Source of the DNA: Noviherbaspirillum aridicola | Lineage (GTDB): Bacteria; Pseudomonadota; Gammaproteobacteria; Burkholderiales; Burkholderiaceae_D | Assembly: GCF_019656455.1 (NCBI RefSeq) | Contig: NZ_BPMK01000003.1 | Location: 273,405-337,404 of the forward strand | DNA: 64,000 bases | Reading direction: 5' to 3' | Part shown: positions 30,230-39,402 of the stretch, piece by piece | How the letters are laid out: every line of letters starts with the position of its first letter | Position numbering within the stretch: the first letter of the stretch is position 1 | Notes under the pieces: model-generated | The model's database searches: none | What the model was told of the DNA's origin: nothing | The model's input: only the letters and a program-made list of their open reading frames with translations | Position numbers and translations under genes: made by a program

Positions 30230-30837
30230 GCGTCCTCGCTGTCGTCGATCAATTCCTGCAGTACGCGGGCGTCCGCGCGGAGCAGCCTGCCGTCGGAGGC
30301 CTTGAGCGCGCCGCGCAAGTCATCCAGTTCATACAGCGCCAGGTGCACCCCCTCGTTCTTCCAGAGGAAGCTCAGGACTTCCACCGGTTCGTCGCGCTTC
30401 CTGAAATGGGTGCTTTCCGATACCTCGAAATCGACGTTCTTATTGATCAGAAAGATCTCCACGTCCTTGGCGCTGTCGGCGAAGAGCTGGAGGTGGATGT
30501 CGGAATGCTCGCCCGCCGTGCCGTTGAGCACCGCGCCGGTCAGGTAGGGGCTGAACTGCCCGAGCTCTCCCATCAGCTGCAGCGCCAGGCGGCGCAGATG
30601 CAGCAGGCGCGCCGGCTGAGTGTCGCCGAAGAACAGTTCATTGTAGGCGCGCACCTCTTCTTCGATCTGCGCATTGTCCGGCATGTACTCGCCGCGCACC
30701 CGGGTGTTGCCGAGCACCTGCCTGGCTGCCTTGCGCTTGGCGGTACCGTAATCGGCGCCGTCCTCGGCGATCATGCGCGCGGCGGAGGCGGCGATTTCCG
30801 CCCGCAACTGATCCAGATTGTTGGTGAAATTGCTCAT
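30226..30837 (-). CDS. Uncharacterised protein with nucleotidyltransferase-like motif
   Basis: I do not recognise a named family for this 203-residue protein. Residues 100-120 read TGAVLNGTAGEHSDIHLQLF, which resembles the nucleotidyltransferase pattern hG(S/T)...SDhDh. The second acidic residue is histidine here (D113-I-H115), so catalysis is doubtful. The N-terminus is helical, and the ELFFGDTQPARLLHLRRLAL segment is basic. It overlaps the TlpA-like gene by four bases and is divergent from mpl, 161 bases away. No signal peptide was seen. Confidence 0.6.
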   Translation of the reverse strand: MSNFTNNLDQLRAEIAASAARMIAEDGADYGTAKRKAARQVLGNTRVRGEYMPDNAQIEEEVRAYNELFFGDTQPARLLHLRRLALQLMGELGQFSPYLTGAVLNGTAGEHSDIHLQLFADSAKDVEIFLINKNVDFEVSESTHFRKRDEPVEVLSFLWKNEGVHLALYELDDLRGALKASDGRLLRADARVLQELIDDSEDA

Positions 30838-30998
30838 GGCGTCGATGATACTCTGTACGGACGATCGGCGCGGGTCGGGTAGAATCTCGGTTTCCCCGGC
30901 GGCCGGTCAGCCTCCGCTCGTCCCTTCGGACCGTCCCCCTGGACTCCCTTGGACCTTTCTCCGGCCGTTTCAGTCAGATTTTTATTTTCATTCTGCCT

Positions 30999-32375
30999 AT
31001 GCATATCCATATCCTCGGCATCTGCGGCACTTTCATGGGCGGCCTGGCGGTACTGGCCAAGGAAGCCGGCCACACGGTCACCGGCTGCGACGCCAACGTC
31101 TACCCGCCGATGAGCACCCAGCTCGAAGCGCAGGGCATCCGGCTGATCGAGGGTTTCGACCCGGCGCAGGTCGATCTCGCTCCCGACCTTTTCGTGATCG
31201 GCAACGTGGTCTCGCGCGGCAATCCGCTGATGGAAGAAATCCTCAACCGCGGCCTGCCCTATGTCTCGGGCCCGCAATGGATAGGCGAGCACATCCTGCG
31301 CAACAAGTGGGTATTGTCGGTCGCGGGCACCCACGGCAAGACCACCACTTCCTCGATGCTGGCCTGGATACTCGAGGACGCCGGCTACCACCCGGGCTTC
31401 CTGATCGGCGGCGTGCCGATGAACTTCGGCATCTCGGCCCGGCTGTCGGGGCGCGAGGCCGACTCCAGTTTCTTCGTCATCGAAGCCGACGAGTACGACA
31501 CCGCCTTCTTCGACAAGCGTTCCAAGTTCGTTCACTACCGCAGCAAGACCGCGATCCTCAACAACCTGGAATACGACCACGCCGACATCTTCCCCGACCT
31601 GGGCGCGATCGAAACCCAGTTCCATCACCTCGTGCGCACCGTGCCGCAGGTGGGGCGCCTGATCGTCAACGGCCGCGAGGACTCGCTCAGGCGCGTGGTG
31701 GCGCGCGGTTGCTGGAGCGAGTCGGAATGGTTCGGCACGGCCGACGGCCAGGGCTGGTCGCTGGCCGAGCATGAGGACGGGAGCTTCGACGTGCGCTTCA
31801 ACGGCGAGGTGCAGGGCACGGTCGAGTGGGAGCTGACCGGCGAGCACAACCGGCTCAACGCGCTGGCCGCGATCGCCGCCGCCCGGCATGTGGGCGTGCC
31901 GCCGGCGCTCGCGATCGAGGCGCTCGGCAAGTTCGTCAGCGTCAAGCGGCGCATGGAAGTGCGCGGCGTGGTCAACGGGGTGACCGTCTACGACGACTTC
32001 GCCCACCATCCGACCGCGATCGCCACCACCGTCGGCGGCCTGCGCAAGAAGATCGGCGCCGCCCGCATCCTGGCGGTGCTGGAGCCGCGCTCCAACACCA
32101 TGAAGCTCGGCACGATGAAGGAAGCGCTGCCCGGCAGCCTCGCCGATGCCGACCTCGTCTTCGGCTACGGCGCCAGCAGCGGCAAGGATGCGCTCGGCTG
32201 GAACCTGGGCGAGGCGCTCGCGCCGCTGGGCGACAAGGCGAGCGCCTTCGACGATATCGGCCTGCTGGTGCGGGCGGTGGTCGCGGCCGCGCGGCCGGGC
32301 GATCATGTGCTGGTCATGAGCAACGGCGGTTTCGGCGGCGTGCACCAGAAACTGCTCGACGCGCTGCCCCGATGA
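30999..32375 (+). CDS. mpl: UDP-N-acetylmuramate:L-alanyl-gamma-D-glutamyl-meso-diaminopimelate ligase
   Basis: This 458-residue Mur-ligase-family enzyme reattaches recycled tripeptide to UDP-MurNAc. It starts MHIHILGICGTFMGGLAVLA. It has the ATP motif VAGTHGKTTTSSML and the Mpl-specific VIEADEYDTAFFDKRSKFVH region, shortened here to EADEYDTAFFDKR. The C-terminal domain contains VYDDFAHHPTAI. It complements AmpD in cell-wall recycling, although the two genes are 14 kb apart. The stop overlaps the next ATG (ATGA). Confidence 0.95.
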   Translation: MHIHILGICGTFMGGLAVLAKEAGHTVTGCDANVYPPMSTQLEAQGIRLIEGFDPAQVDLAPDLFVIGNVVSRGNPLMEEILNRGLPYVSGPQWIGEHILRNKWVLSVAGTHGKTTTSSMLAWILEDAGYHPGFLIGGVPMNFGISARLSGREADSSFFVIEADEYDTAFFDKRSKFVHYRSKTAILNNLEYDHADIFPDLGAIETQFHHLVRTVPQVGRLIVNGREDSLRRVVARGCWSESEWFGTADGQGWSLAEHEDGSFDVRFNGEVQGTVEWELTGEHNRLNALAAIAAARHVGVPPALAIEALGKFVSVKRRMEVRGVVNGVTVYDDFAHHPTAIATTVGGLRKKIGAARILAVLEPRSNTMKLGTMKEALPGSLADADLVFGYGASSGKDALGWNLGEALAPLGDKASAFDDIGLLVRAVVAAARPGDHVLVMSNGGFGGVHQKLLDALPR

Positions 32376-32956
32376 TTCTTTATCTGCACGGCTTTCGTTC
32401 GTCGCCGCAGTCCTTCAAGGCGCGCATGCTGGCCGACCGCATGCGCACGCTCGGACGCGAGAAGGAATACGCCTGTCCGCAGCTGCCGGCGTCCCCGGCG
32501 CAGGCCGTCGCGCTGGCCGACGACATCGCGCGGCGCATGGGTCCTGCGCAGCTGACCCTGGTCGGATCCTCGCTCGGCGGCTATTACGCGACCTGGCTGG
32601 CCGAACAGCTCGGCTGCCGCGCGGTGCTGCTCAACCCGGCGGTGAAGCCGCCGCGCGACCTCGAGCGATACGTGGGCGTGACGACCGCGTATCACTCCGA
32701 CGAGCGTTTCGAATTCAAGCGCGAGTACATCGACGAACTGCGCGCGCTCGCGGTCGCCCGCATCACGCGACCGGAACGCTACTTTCTCGTCGCCGCCACC
32801 GGCGATGAAGTGCTCGACTGGCGCGAAATGCAGGCGCATTACCCGGGCGCGCGGCATTGCATCATCGAGGGCAGCGATCACGGCATCTCCGACTTCGCGC
32901 ACTATGTGGACCGCGTGCTGGCATTCGCCGGCATCGCGGCGGAGCAGGCCCGATGA
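32372..32956 (+). CDS. yqiA: YqiA/YcfP family alpha/beta-fold esterase
   Basis: This 194-residue hydrolase begins MILYLHGFRSSPQSFKA. The nucleophile elbow is GSSLGGYYAT with the catalytic serine. The aspartate lies in TGDEVLDW and the histidine in GSDHGISDF. E. coli YqiA is an esterase with acyl-CoA activity; the natural substrate is unknown. It is coupled by ATGA overlaps to mpl upstream and ubiC downstream. Confidence 0.9.
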   Translation: MILYLHGFRSSPQSFKARMLADRMRTLGREKEYACPQLPASPAQAVALADDIARRMGPAQLTLVGSSLGGYYATWLAEQLGCRAVLLNPAVKPPRDLERYVGVTTAYHSDERFEFKREYIDELRALAVARITRPERYFLVAATGDEVLDWREMQAHYPGARHCIIEGSDHGISDFAHYVDRVLAFAGIAAEQAR

Positions 32957-33543
32957 GTCATTCCGGCGTCGCCTTCGCCCGGTGGCAGGCGCATGTCAAC
33001 CGCGCGGCCGTTCCCGCTTTCCTGCGCGGCTGGCTGACCGACCAGGCGTCGCTGACGGTGAAGCTGCAGCGCCACTGCGGCCAGTTTCGCGTGCAGCGGC
33101 TGGCGCAGGGGCATGCGGCCTGCCTTGCCGATGAACGCGCGGCATTGCGCCTGCCGCGGCGCCTGCAGGTGCACGCGCGCGAGGTGCTGCTGCGCTGCGA
33201 CGGGCGGCCGGTCGTCTATGCGCACACCGTCGTTCCGCTGTCGGCCGGTGCCGACTGGCCTTTCTTTCGCGGTCTCGGCGAGCGCTCGCTCGGGACCACC
33301 CTGTTCGGCGACCCCCGGGTGGGGCGCGGCAAGCTCGAATACGCGCTGCTGCGGCCGCGCCATCCGCTGGTGAGAAGGGCGGGTGCCGCCCTCGGCCAGA
33401 CCTTCGCCGGCCCGTTGCCGGCGCGCCGCTGCCTGTACCGGCGCGGCCGCGGCCTGCTGCTGGTCACCGAACTGTTCCTGCCCGCGATTGCCCAGCTGCA
33501 CAGCCAGCCGCGCGACGGGCTCCAACTACTCAACGCTGCATAA
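32953..33543 (+). CDS. ubiC: Chorismate-pyruvate lyase
   Basis: This 196-residue enzyme cleaves chorismate to 4-hydroxybenzoate and pyruvate, the first committed step of ubiquinone synthesis. It shows REVLLRCDGRPVVYAHTVVP and the GLGERSLGTTLF motif, plus ARRCLYRRGRGLLLVTELFL near the end, all family features. The start at 32953 (MSHSGVAFARW) overlaps the yqiA stop. An earlier in-frame start inside yqiA is a shadow. ubiA is not in the window. Confidence 0.88.
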   Translation: MSHSGVAFARWQAHVNRAAVPAFLRGWLTDQASLTVKLQRHCGQFRVQRLAQGHAACLADERAALRLPRRLQVHAREVLLRCDGRPVVYAHTVVPLSAGADWPFFRGLGERSLGTTLFGDPRVGRGKLEYALLRPRHPLVRRAGAALGQTFAGPLPARRCLYRRGRGLLLVTELFLPAIAQLHSQPRDGLQLLNAA

Positions 33544-33555
33544 GCGACGCAATCG

Positions 33556-35616
33556 ATGAACCTATTTTTCGAAGAGTCCGGCGAATTCAAGGCCGGCGCG
33601 GTACTGGCCCAGCAGGGCGAAGCCTTCCAGGTCGAACTGGCTACCGGCAAGCGCACCAAGGTCAAGTCCCGCGACGTGCTGCTGCAGTTCACCGCGCCCG
33701 AACCCGCGCAGCTGATGCAGGACGCGAAGACCGTGGCCGAAGAGATCGATCTCGACTTCCTGTGGGAAGTGGCGGGGCAGGACGAATTCGGCTTCAACGA
33801 ACTGGGCGCCGAGTATTTCGGCCATGAGCCCAGGCCCCACGAGGCCGCGGGGCTGCTGCTGCGCCTGCATGGCGCGCCGGTCTATTTTTACCGCAAGGGC
33901 CGCGGCCGCTACAAGGCGGCCCCGGAGGAATCCCTCAAGGCCGCGCTGGCCGGCATCGAAAAGAAGAAGCAGCAGGCGCTGGTGCAGGCGCAGTATGTGG
34001 ACGAACTCAAGGCCGGGCGCCTGCCCGAAAGTTTCCGCCCGATCGCGGTGCAGCTGCTGTTCAGGCCGGACAAGAACAGCATCGAATACAAGGCGCTGGA
34101 GGCTGCCGCCAATGAGATGCAGACCACGCCCCAGCGCGTGATGCTGGCCGCCGGCGGCATCGCTTCGCCGCGGCAGCTGCACATGGCGAAGTTCCTGCAG
34201 GAGTATTTCCCCAAGGGCACCGGCTTCCCGGCGCTGTCGGTGCCGCAGCCGCCGGCGCTGACCGAGGCGCCGGTGCGTGCCTTCTCCATCGACGATGTCA
34301 CCACGACCGAAATCGACGATGCGTTTTCGGTGACGACCCTCGAGGATGGCAAGGTCCGCGTCGGCATCCATATCGCCGCCCCGGGCCTGGCGATCCGCCG
34401 CGGCGATGCCGCCGACGCCGTGGCCCGCCAGCGCCTGTCGACGGTCTATATGCCGGGCGACAAGATCACCATGCTGCCCGATGCGCTGGTTGACGCCTAC
34501 ACGCTCGGCGAAGGCCGCAGCTGTCCTGCGCTGTCGCTCTACGCCACGCTCGACACCGCCGACTGGCGCGTGCTGGCGACCGAGACACGCGCCGAACTGG
34601 TGCCGATCGCCGCCAACCTGCGCCACAACGATCTCGACCAGCTGGTGACGGAGGAAAGCCTGGCCGACGGCAGCGGCGAGTATCCGCACAAGGCCGATAT
34701 CGCGGTGCTGTGGCAATGGGCGCAGGTGCTGGAAAAGGGGCGCATGGAAAAGCGCGCCGCCTTCGGTCTCAAGCCGGAGCAGACCAACCGCGTCGACTTC
34801 AATTTCTATGTCGAGGACGACGTGGTGAGCATCGTGCGCCGCAAGCGCGGCGCGCCGCTCGACAAGATCGTGGCCGAGCTGATGATCTTCGCCAACAGCA
34901 GCTGGGGCAAGCTGATGCACGACTGCGGCGTGCCCGGCATCTACCGCGCGCAGGGCGCGAGCGGCGGCGGCTGGGGCGCGCGCATGCAGGTGCGCATGCT
35001 CACCCACGCGGCGCCGCACCAGGGACTGGGCGTGGACCAGTATGCGTGGAGCACCTCGCCGCTGCGGCGCTACACCGACCTCGTGAATCAATGGCAGATC
35101 CTCGCCTGTGCGCAGAACGGCGTGACCGCGCCGCTGGTGGCGCCGTTCAAGCCCAAGGACGCCGACCTGTTCGCCATCGTCTCGGCCTTCGATGCGGCCT
35201 ACGCCGCCTATGCCGATTTCCAGTCCGGCATGGAGCGCTTCTGGTGCCTGCGCTGGCTGACGCAGGAGAACGCGCATTTCGTCGAGGCCGTGGTGCTGAA
35301 GGAGGAAATCCTGCGCCTGGTCGACATTCCGCTGGTGATTCGCCTGCCCGGCATGCAGCAGCTGCCGCGCGGTACCCAGGTGCGGCTGGAGCTGATCCGC
35401 TGGGACGAGGTCGACCTCAATGTCGAGGCGCGGCTGGTCGAGGTGGTGAATGCGCAGGCGGGTACCGCCGACGTCGCCGATGAAGCGGAGCCGATCGATG
35501 ATGAAATTGCCACGACGGACGCCGAGACGGATGCTGAAGCCGGCGCGGAGGCAGGCGGCCAGGCCGCCGGTACCGAGGCCAATGTCGAAGGCAGTGCGGA
35601 ATCGGTACAGCAGTGA
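33556..35616 (+). CDS. RNase II/RNase R family exoribonuclease
   Basis: This 686-residue 3'-5' exoribonuclease has an RNB domain at about 235-560. The catalytic acidic cluster is in FSIDDVTTTEIDDAFSV, followed by VGIHIAAPG and STVYMPGDKITMLP. The RNB end motif is YAWSTSPLRRYTDLVNQW. The N-terminal part is a divergent cold-shock-like region, and a C-terminal S1-like part runs about 590-640. An acidic low-complexity tail (about 640-686) is unusual. The length and domain plan suggest RNase II rather than RNase R. Confidence 0.88.
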   Translation: MNLFFEESGEFKAGAVLAQQGEAFQVELATGKRTKVKSRDVLLQFTAPEPAQLMQDAKTVAEEIDLDFLWEVAGQDEFGFNELGAEYFGHEPRPHEAAGLLLRLHGAPVYFYRKGRGRYKAAPEESLKAALAGIEKKKQQALVQAQYVDELKAGRLPESFRPIAVQLLFRPDKNSIEYKALEAAANEMQTTPQRVMLAAGGIASPRQLHMAKFLQEYFPKGTGFPALSVPQPPALTEAPVRAFSIDDVTTTEIDDAFSVTTLEDGKVRVGIHIAAPGLAIRRGDAADAVARQRLSTVYMPGDKITMLPDALVDAYTLGEGRSCPALSLYATLDTADWRVLATETRAELVPIAANLRHNDLDQLVTEESLADGSGEYPHKADIAVLWQWAQVLEKGRMEKRAAFGLKPEQTNRVDFNFYVEDDVVSIVRRKRGAPLDKIVAELMIFANSSWGKLMHDCGVPGIYRAQGASGGGWGARMQVRMLTHAAPHQGLGVDQYAWSTSPLRRYTDLVNQWQILACAQNGVTAPLVAPFKPKDADLFAIVSAFDAAYAAYADFQSGMERFWCLRWLTQENAHFVEAVVLKEEILRLVDIPLVIRLPGMQQLPRGTQVRLELIRWDEVDLNVEARLVEVVNAQAGTADVADEAEPIDDEIATTDAETDAEAGAEAGGQAAGTEANVEGSAESVQQ

Positions 35617-35685
35617 AATCTGCGCCTTGCCCGCCCGGGCTTTATCGTAAAATTCCCGGGTTATTCCAACGCAGATTCTCGCCGC

Positions 35686-36585
35686 GTGAAGTTACTCCTC
35701 CCTGAAAACCGCATCCTGAGCATTGCCATTGCGGCATCGGTGCTGGTGCACGGCGCCTTGCTGGCGGTGCGCTTCGCGCCGCCGGACGCATTCCGCTTCA
35801 AGCCGGCCGATCCCGGACTGGAAGTCATACTCGTCAATGCCAAGCATGACAGGAAGCCGCTGAAGGCCGAGGCGCTGGCGCAGGCCAATCTCGACGGCGG
35901 CGGCAATGCCGACAGCGGCCGCGCGAGCTCGCCGCTGCCCGACATGCGCCGGCATGAGAACGGCGACGGCATGACGGCGGCCCGGCGCCGCATTGAAGAA
36001 CTGGAAAGACAGCAGCGCATGCTCGCGCAGGCCAACCGCAAGTCGCCGGTCACCACCTCGCCGCCGAAGGAGCAGACCAGCAAGGAAAGCCAGGTCCGCC
36101 AGGACGCCGACGACGCCACCGACAGCATGCAGGAAATCCTGCGCCGCGAGGCCGAGATCGCCAAGCGCATCGAAGACGAGAACAAGCGGCCGAAGAAGAC
36201 CTTCATCTCGCCCAGCACGCGCGAGGTCGGCTACGCGATGTACTTCGACGCGGTACGCCAGCGCATCGAGAAATTCGGCACGCTCAACTTCCCGCAGAAG
36301 GATGGCAGGAAGCTCTACGGCGAACTCACGCTTTCCATTTCGATTTTCCAGGATGGCAGCATCTATACCGCCGACCGCGACGAAGGCGTGGTGGTGGAAC
36401 GCTCCTCCGGCAATCCCTCGCTCGACCAGGCCGCGCGCCGCATCGTGCAGCGGGCCGCGCCGTTCGGCGCCTTCGCGCAGAACATGCGCAGCGCCGGCAA
36501 GGATGACGTCTGGGTGATGACCACCCGCTTCAAGTTCACCCGCGACGACGGGCTGCAGGCCGAGATGTTCGGGGGCCGCAATTGA
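35686..36585 (+). CDS. TonB-like periplasm-spanning protein
   Basis: This 299-residue protein has one N-terminal membrane helix (about residues 10-28, [20 protein letters not shown]). A long Lys/Glu-rich coiled region spans about 95-190. The C-terminal TonB-like domain has [20 protein letters not shown] and ends [17 protein letters not shown]. It would span the periplasm to couple inner and outer membranes. No exbBD or receptor genes are adjacent. The start is GTG at 35686. Its stop overlaps the aroE start. Confidence 0.85.
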   Translation: MKLLLPENRILSIAIAASVLVHGALLAVRFAPPDAFRFKPADPGLEVILVNAKHDRKPLKAEALAQANLDGGGNADSGRASSPLPDMRRHENGDGMTAARRRIEELERQQRMLAQANRKSPVTTSPPKEQTSKESQVRQDADDATDSMQEILRREAEIAKRIEDENKRPKKTFISPSTREVGYAMYFDAVRQRIEKFGTLNFPQKDGRKLYGELTLSISIFQDGSIYTADRDEGVVVERSSGNPSLDQAARRIVQRAAPFGAFAQNMRSAGKDDVWVMTTRFKFTRDDGLQAEMFGGRN

Positions 36586-37406
36586 AATCGAGCGCGCCCG
36601 ACCGCTATGTCGTGATCGGCAACCCGGTCGCCCACAGCAAGTCGCCCGAGATCCACGCCTGGTTCGCCCGCGAGACCGGGCAGAACATCCGCTACGACCG
36701 GCTGCTCGCGCCGGTCGACGGCTTTCGCGCGGCGGTGCGGGAGTTCATCGCCGCCGGCGGCAGGGGCGCCAATGTGACGGTGCCGTTCAAGCTGGAGGCG
36801 CATGCGCTGTCGGATGAGCTGAGCGCGCGCGCGCGGGCCGCCGGCGCCGTCAACACGCTCAGGTTCGAAGACGGCCGCATCCTCGGCGACAACACCGACG
36901 GCGTGGGACTGGTCAACGACATCGTATGCAATGCGGGCATCCCCCTGTCCGGACGGCGCATCCTGCTGCTCGGCGCCGGCGGGGCCGCGCGCGGCGTGAT
37001 CCTGCCGATCCTGGCGCAGGCGCCGGCGCAGCTGCGCGTCGCCAACCGCACCGCCGGCAAGGCCGAAGATCTCGCCCGCGAGTTCGACGCCGAGGGACCG
37101 GTCTCCGGTTCAGGCTACGAGGTGCTCGAGTCCGCCTTCGACATCGTGATCAACGCCACCTCGGCCAGCCTCGGCGATGCGCTGCCGCCGATTCCGCCGG
37201 CCGTGTTCGCCCCCGGCGCCTTCGCCTACGACATGATGTACGGCCGCGAGGCGACCGTCTTCATGCGCTTTGCGGCGGAACACGGCGCTTCGGTGCGCGA
37301 CGGCCTCGGCATGCTGGTCGAGCAGGCCGCGGAATCCTTCGCGCTCTGGCGCGGCGTGCGGCCGCATACCGCCGAACTGCTCGCCGACCTGCGAACCCGC
37401 CTCTGA
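36582..37406 (+). CDS. aroE: Shikimate 5-dehydrogenase
   Basis: This 274-residue NADP-dependent enzyme reduces 3-dehydroshikimate. The substrate-binding domain has [15 protein letters not shown] and GANVTVPFK, with the catalytic lysine. The nucleotide-binding domain contains [13 protein letters not shown] and VANRTAGKA, the NADP specificity loop. The start appears to be TTG at 36582, overlapping the upstream stop as TTGA, because no closer ATG or GTG keeps the conserved N-terminus. mtgA follows with an ATGA-like overlap. Confidence 0.94.
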   Translation: MKSSAPDRYVVIGNPVAHSKSPEIHAWFARETGQNIRYDRLLAPVDGFRAAVREFIAAGGRGANVTVPFKLEAHALSDELSARARAAGAVNTLRFEDGRILGDNTDGVGLVNDIVCNAGIPLSGRRILLLGAGGAARGVILPILAQAPAQLRVANRTAGKAEDLAREFDAEGPVSGSGYEVLESAFDIVINATSASLGDALPPIPPAVFAPGAFAYDMMYGREATVFMRFAAEHGASVRDGLGMLVEQAAESFALWRGVRPHTAELLADLRTRL

Positions 37407-38101
37407 TGAAACCCCTGCGCAAGCTGCTGTTCTGGGCCATCGCCGCGCCGCTGCTCGCGGTGCTGGCGATACAGCTGTATTTCCTCGGCCAGATCTGGTG
37501 GTGGCGCGACCACAATCCGCGCTCGACCAGTTTCATGGAGCAGCAGCTCGACGAGCTGCGCAAGAAGTCCCCCGGTGCCCGGCTCAAGCATCAGTGGGTG
37601 CCGTACGACCGCATCTCCAATCATCTCAAGCGCGCCATCATCGCCGCCGAGGACGCGAATTTCTCCGAGCATGACGGCGTCGACTGGGAAGCCCTGCAAA
37701 AGGCATATGAAAAGAACATGAAGAAGGGCAGGGTGGTCGCGGGCGGATCCACCATCACCCAGCAGCTCGCCAAGAACCTGTTCCTGTCGGGCGAGCGCAG
37801 CTACCTGCGCAAGACCCAGGAGGTGGCGATCACCTACATGCTCGAAGCGACGATGGACAAGGAACGCATCTTCGAGATCTACCTCAACGTGGTGGAGTGG
37901 GGTGTCGGCGTATTCGGCGCCGAGGCCGCCGCCCGCCACTACTTCGGCGTCTCGGCCGCCGCCCTCAGCCCGGCGCAGGCGGCCCGCCTGGCGGTCATGC
38001 TGCCGCGTCCGCGCTGGTACGACAAGAACCGCGGCTCGGCGTATCTGCAGCGGCGCACCGACCTGATTCTGCGGCGCATGGGCGGCGCCGACATTCCGTA
38101 G
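37406..38101 (+). CDS. mtgA: Monofunctional biosynthetic peptidoglycan transglycosylase
   Basis: This 231-residue inner-membrane enzyme polymerises lipid II into glycan strands. It has an N-terminal TM anchor (residues 7-30). The GT51 domain contains AIIAAEDANFSEHDGVDWEA, with the catalytic glutamate, GGSTITQQLAKNLFLSGERS, and ERIFEIYLNVVEWG. The length is typical. It overlaps the aroE stop by one base. No terminator was recognised after it. Confidence 0.95.
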   Translation: MKPLRKLLFWAIAAPLLAVLAIQLYFLGQIWWWRDHNPRSTSFMEQQLDELRKKSPGARLKHQWVPYDRISNHLKRAIIAAEDANFSEHDGVDWEALQKAYEKNMKKGRVVAGGSTITQQLAKNLFLSGERSYLRKTQEVAITYMLEATMDKERIFEIYLNVVEWGVGVFGAEAAARHYFGVSAAALSPAQAARLAVMLPRPRWYDKNRGSAYLQRRTDLILRRMGGADIP

Positions 38102-38397
38102 AACCGCGGCGTGACAACCCGGTCATAAGGCTGGCGGCGAACACCGTCAGGCGCTGCTTGCCTGTTGTCAGGCCAGTCAGTACACTTGCGCTGTTTTTGT
38201 TTCCGGAGACCCGTCTTGGGTAGTCCCACATCACACAGTCGACCGTCCACCGACGGAAGATCGGCGAGCTAGCGTCCCATCCGGCGCTCTCGCCCACAGG
38301 CGGGGGCGCGTCATTGCGTTCCTGAAGATTCGAATCGGCCCGCGCGAACAGCGCGGGATGGGCCGCGCCCCATCGGAAGGCGCGGCCGGGAGAGCAC
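38102..38397 (+). other. 296-bp mtgA-corA intergenic region with promoter and structured leader
   Basis: There is no gene here. A promoter candidate lies at 38158-38186, and a roughly 200-base leader follows. The leader holds CGCC/GGCG (about 38291-38302), CCCGCGC/GCGCGGG (38339-38357, 5-base loop) and GGCCGCGCC/GGCGCGGCC (38361-38387, 9-base loop). The last hairpin ends next to the GGGAG ribosome-binding site (38388-38392), so it could gate translation of corA. Confidence 0.6.
38158..38186 (+). promoter_or_regulatory. Candidate sigma-70 promoter of corA
   Basis: TTGCCT (38158-38163; four of six matches) is followed by a 17-base spacer and TACACT (38181-38186; four of six). It would give a corA transcript with a leader of about 205 bases. 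Confidence 0.5.
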
Positions 38398-39360
38398 ATG
38401 ATTAATGTTTTCGTCTTGCAGAACGGCCGCCTGAACCAGGTGTACATCGAGACCCGCGAAGAGCTGGAAAAGATGACGCCGGTCTGGGTCGACCTGACCG
38501 ATCCCAACGAGGAAGAGCGGGGCTGGGTGAAAAGCATCTACGGCGTCACCCTGCCGGGCGAAGACGAAGTCAAGGACATCGAGGCGTCGGCCCGCTACTA
38601 CGAAGCGGAGAACGGCGATCTGCATCTGCGCACCGACTTTCTGCTGGAGGAAGACGACGGCTCGCGCGTCATCACCGTGGCCTTCATCCTGGCCCGCAAC
38701 ATGCTGTTCTCCGTGCACAACGAAGACCTGCCGGTTTTCCGCCTGGTGCGCATGCGCGCCCGTTCGCGCCCTGGCTCCATCGCCGATTACAAGGACGTGC
38801 TGCTCGACCTGTATGCCACGGACGCCGAGTATTCGGCCGATGCGCTCGAAGGCATTTACCAGAGCCTGGAGGATGTCAGCCGCAGCGTGCTGAAGAAGGA
38901 ACTGTCCGACGTCGACGCCGCCGCCGCGCTGTCGGCGATCGCGCAGGAGGAAGACTTGAACGGCCGGATCCGCCGCAACATGATGGATACCCGCCGCGCG
39001 GTGAGCTTCCTGATGCGCGGGCGTCTGCTCAATTCGGAACAGTTCGAGGAAGCGCGCCAGATCCTGCGCGACATCGAGTCGCTCGACGGCCACACCGCCT
39101 TCCTGTTCGACAAGATCAACTTCCTGATGGATGCCACCGTCGGCTTCATCAACATCAATCAGAACAAGATCATCAAGATCTTCTCGGTGGCCTCGGTCGC
39201 CTTCCTGCCGCCGACGCTCATCGCCAGCATCTACGGCATGAACTTCCGCATCCTGCCCGAACTCGACTGGAGCTTTGGCTATCCGTTCGCGCTGGCGCTG
39301 ATGCTGGGCAGCGCGATCACGCCATTCTGGTATTTCCGCCGTCGCGGCTGGCTGAAGTAG
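38398..39360 (+). CDS. corA: CorA family magnesium/divalent cation transporter
   Basis: This 320-residue channel-type transporter has a large N-terminal cytoplasmic domain and a long stalk helix. Two C-terminal TM helices surround the YGMNF signature that forms the Mg2+ selectivity filter (about residue 280), and it ends FWYFRRRGWLK with the basic tail. Family members move Mg2+, and sometimes Co2+ or Ni2+. It has its own candidate promoter and a structured leader, so it is probably monocistronic. Confidence 0.94.
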   Translation: MINVFVLQNGRLNQVYIETREELEKMTPVWVDLTDPNEEERGWVKSIYGVTLPGEDEVKDIEASARYYEAENGDLHLRTDFLLEEDDGSRVITVAFILARNMLFSVHNEDLPVFRLVRMRARSRPGSIADYKDVLLDLYATDAEYSADALEGIYQSLEDVSRSVLKKELSDVDAAAALSAIAQEEDLNGRIRRNMMDTRRAVSFLMRGRLLNSEQFEEARQILRDIESLDGHTAFLFDKINFLMDATVGFININQNKIIKIFSVASVAFLPPTLIASIYGMNFRILPELDWSFGYPFALALMLGSAITPFWYFRRRGWLK

Positions 39361-39386
39361 CGGCGCGGGCCCGCGGGCCCGCGCCG
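39361..39386. terminator. 26-bp perfect palindrome between convergent corA and hemL
   Basis: The bases 39361-39386 form a perfect 26-bp palindrome with core GGGCCCGCGGGCCC, directly after the corA stop and 16 bases before the hemL stop on the other strand. It could form a very stable hairpin in either transcript. There is no T-run on either side, so intrinsic termination is uncertain. Confidence 0.5.
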
Positions 39387-39402
39387 TCCGGGTGCGGAAC
39401 GA

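Noticed and set aside
38325..38336. TTCGAATC resembling a tRNA T-loop
   Set aside because: No cloverleaf, acceptor or anticodon stem can be built around it.
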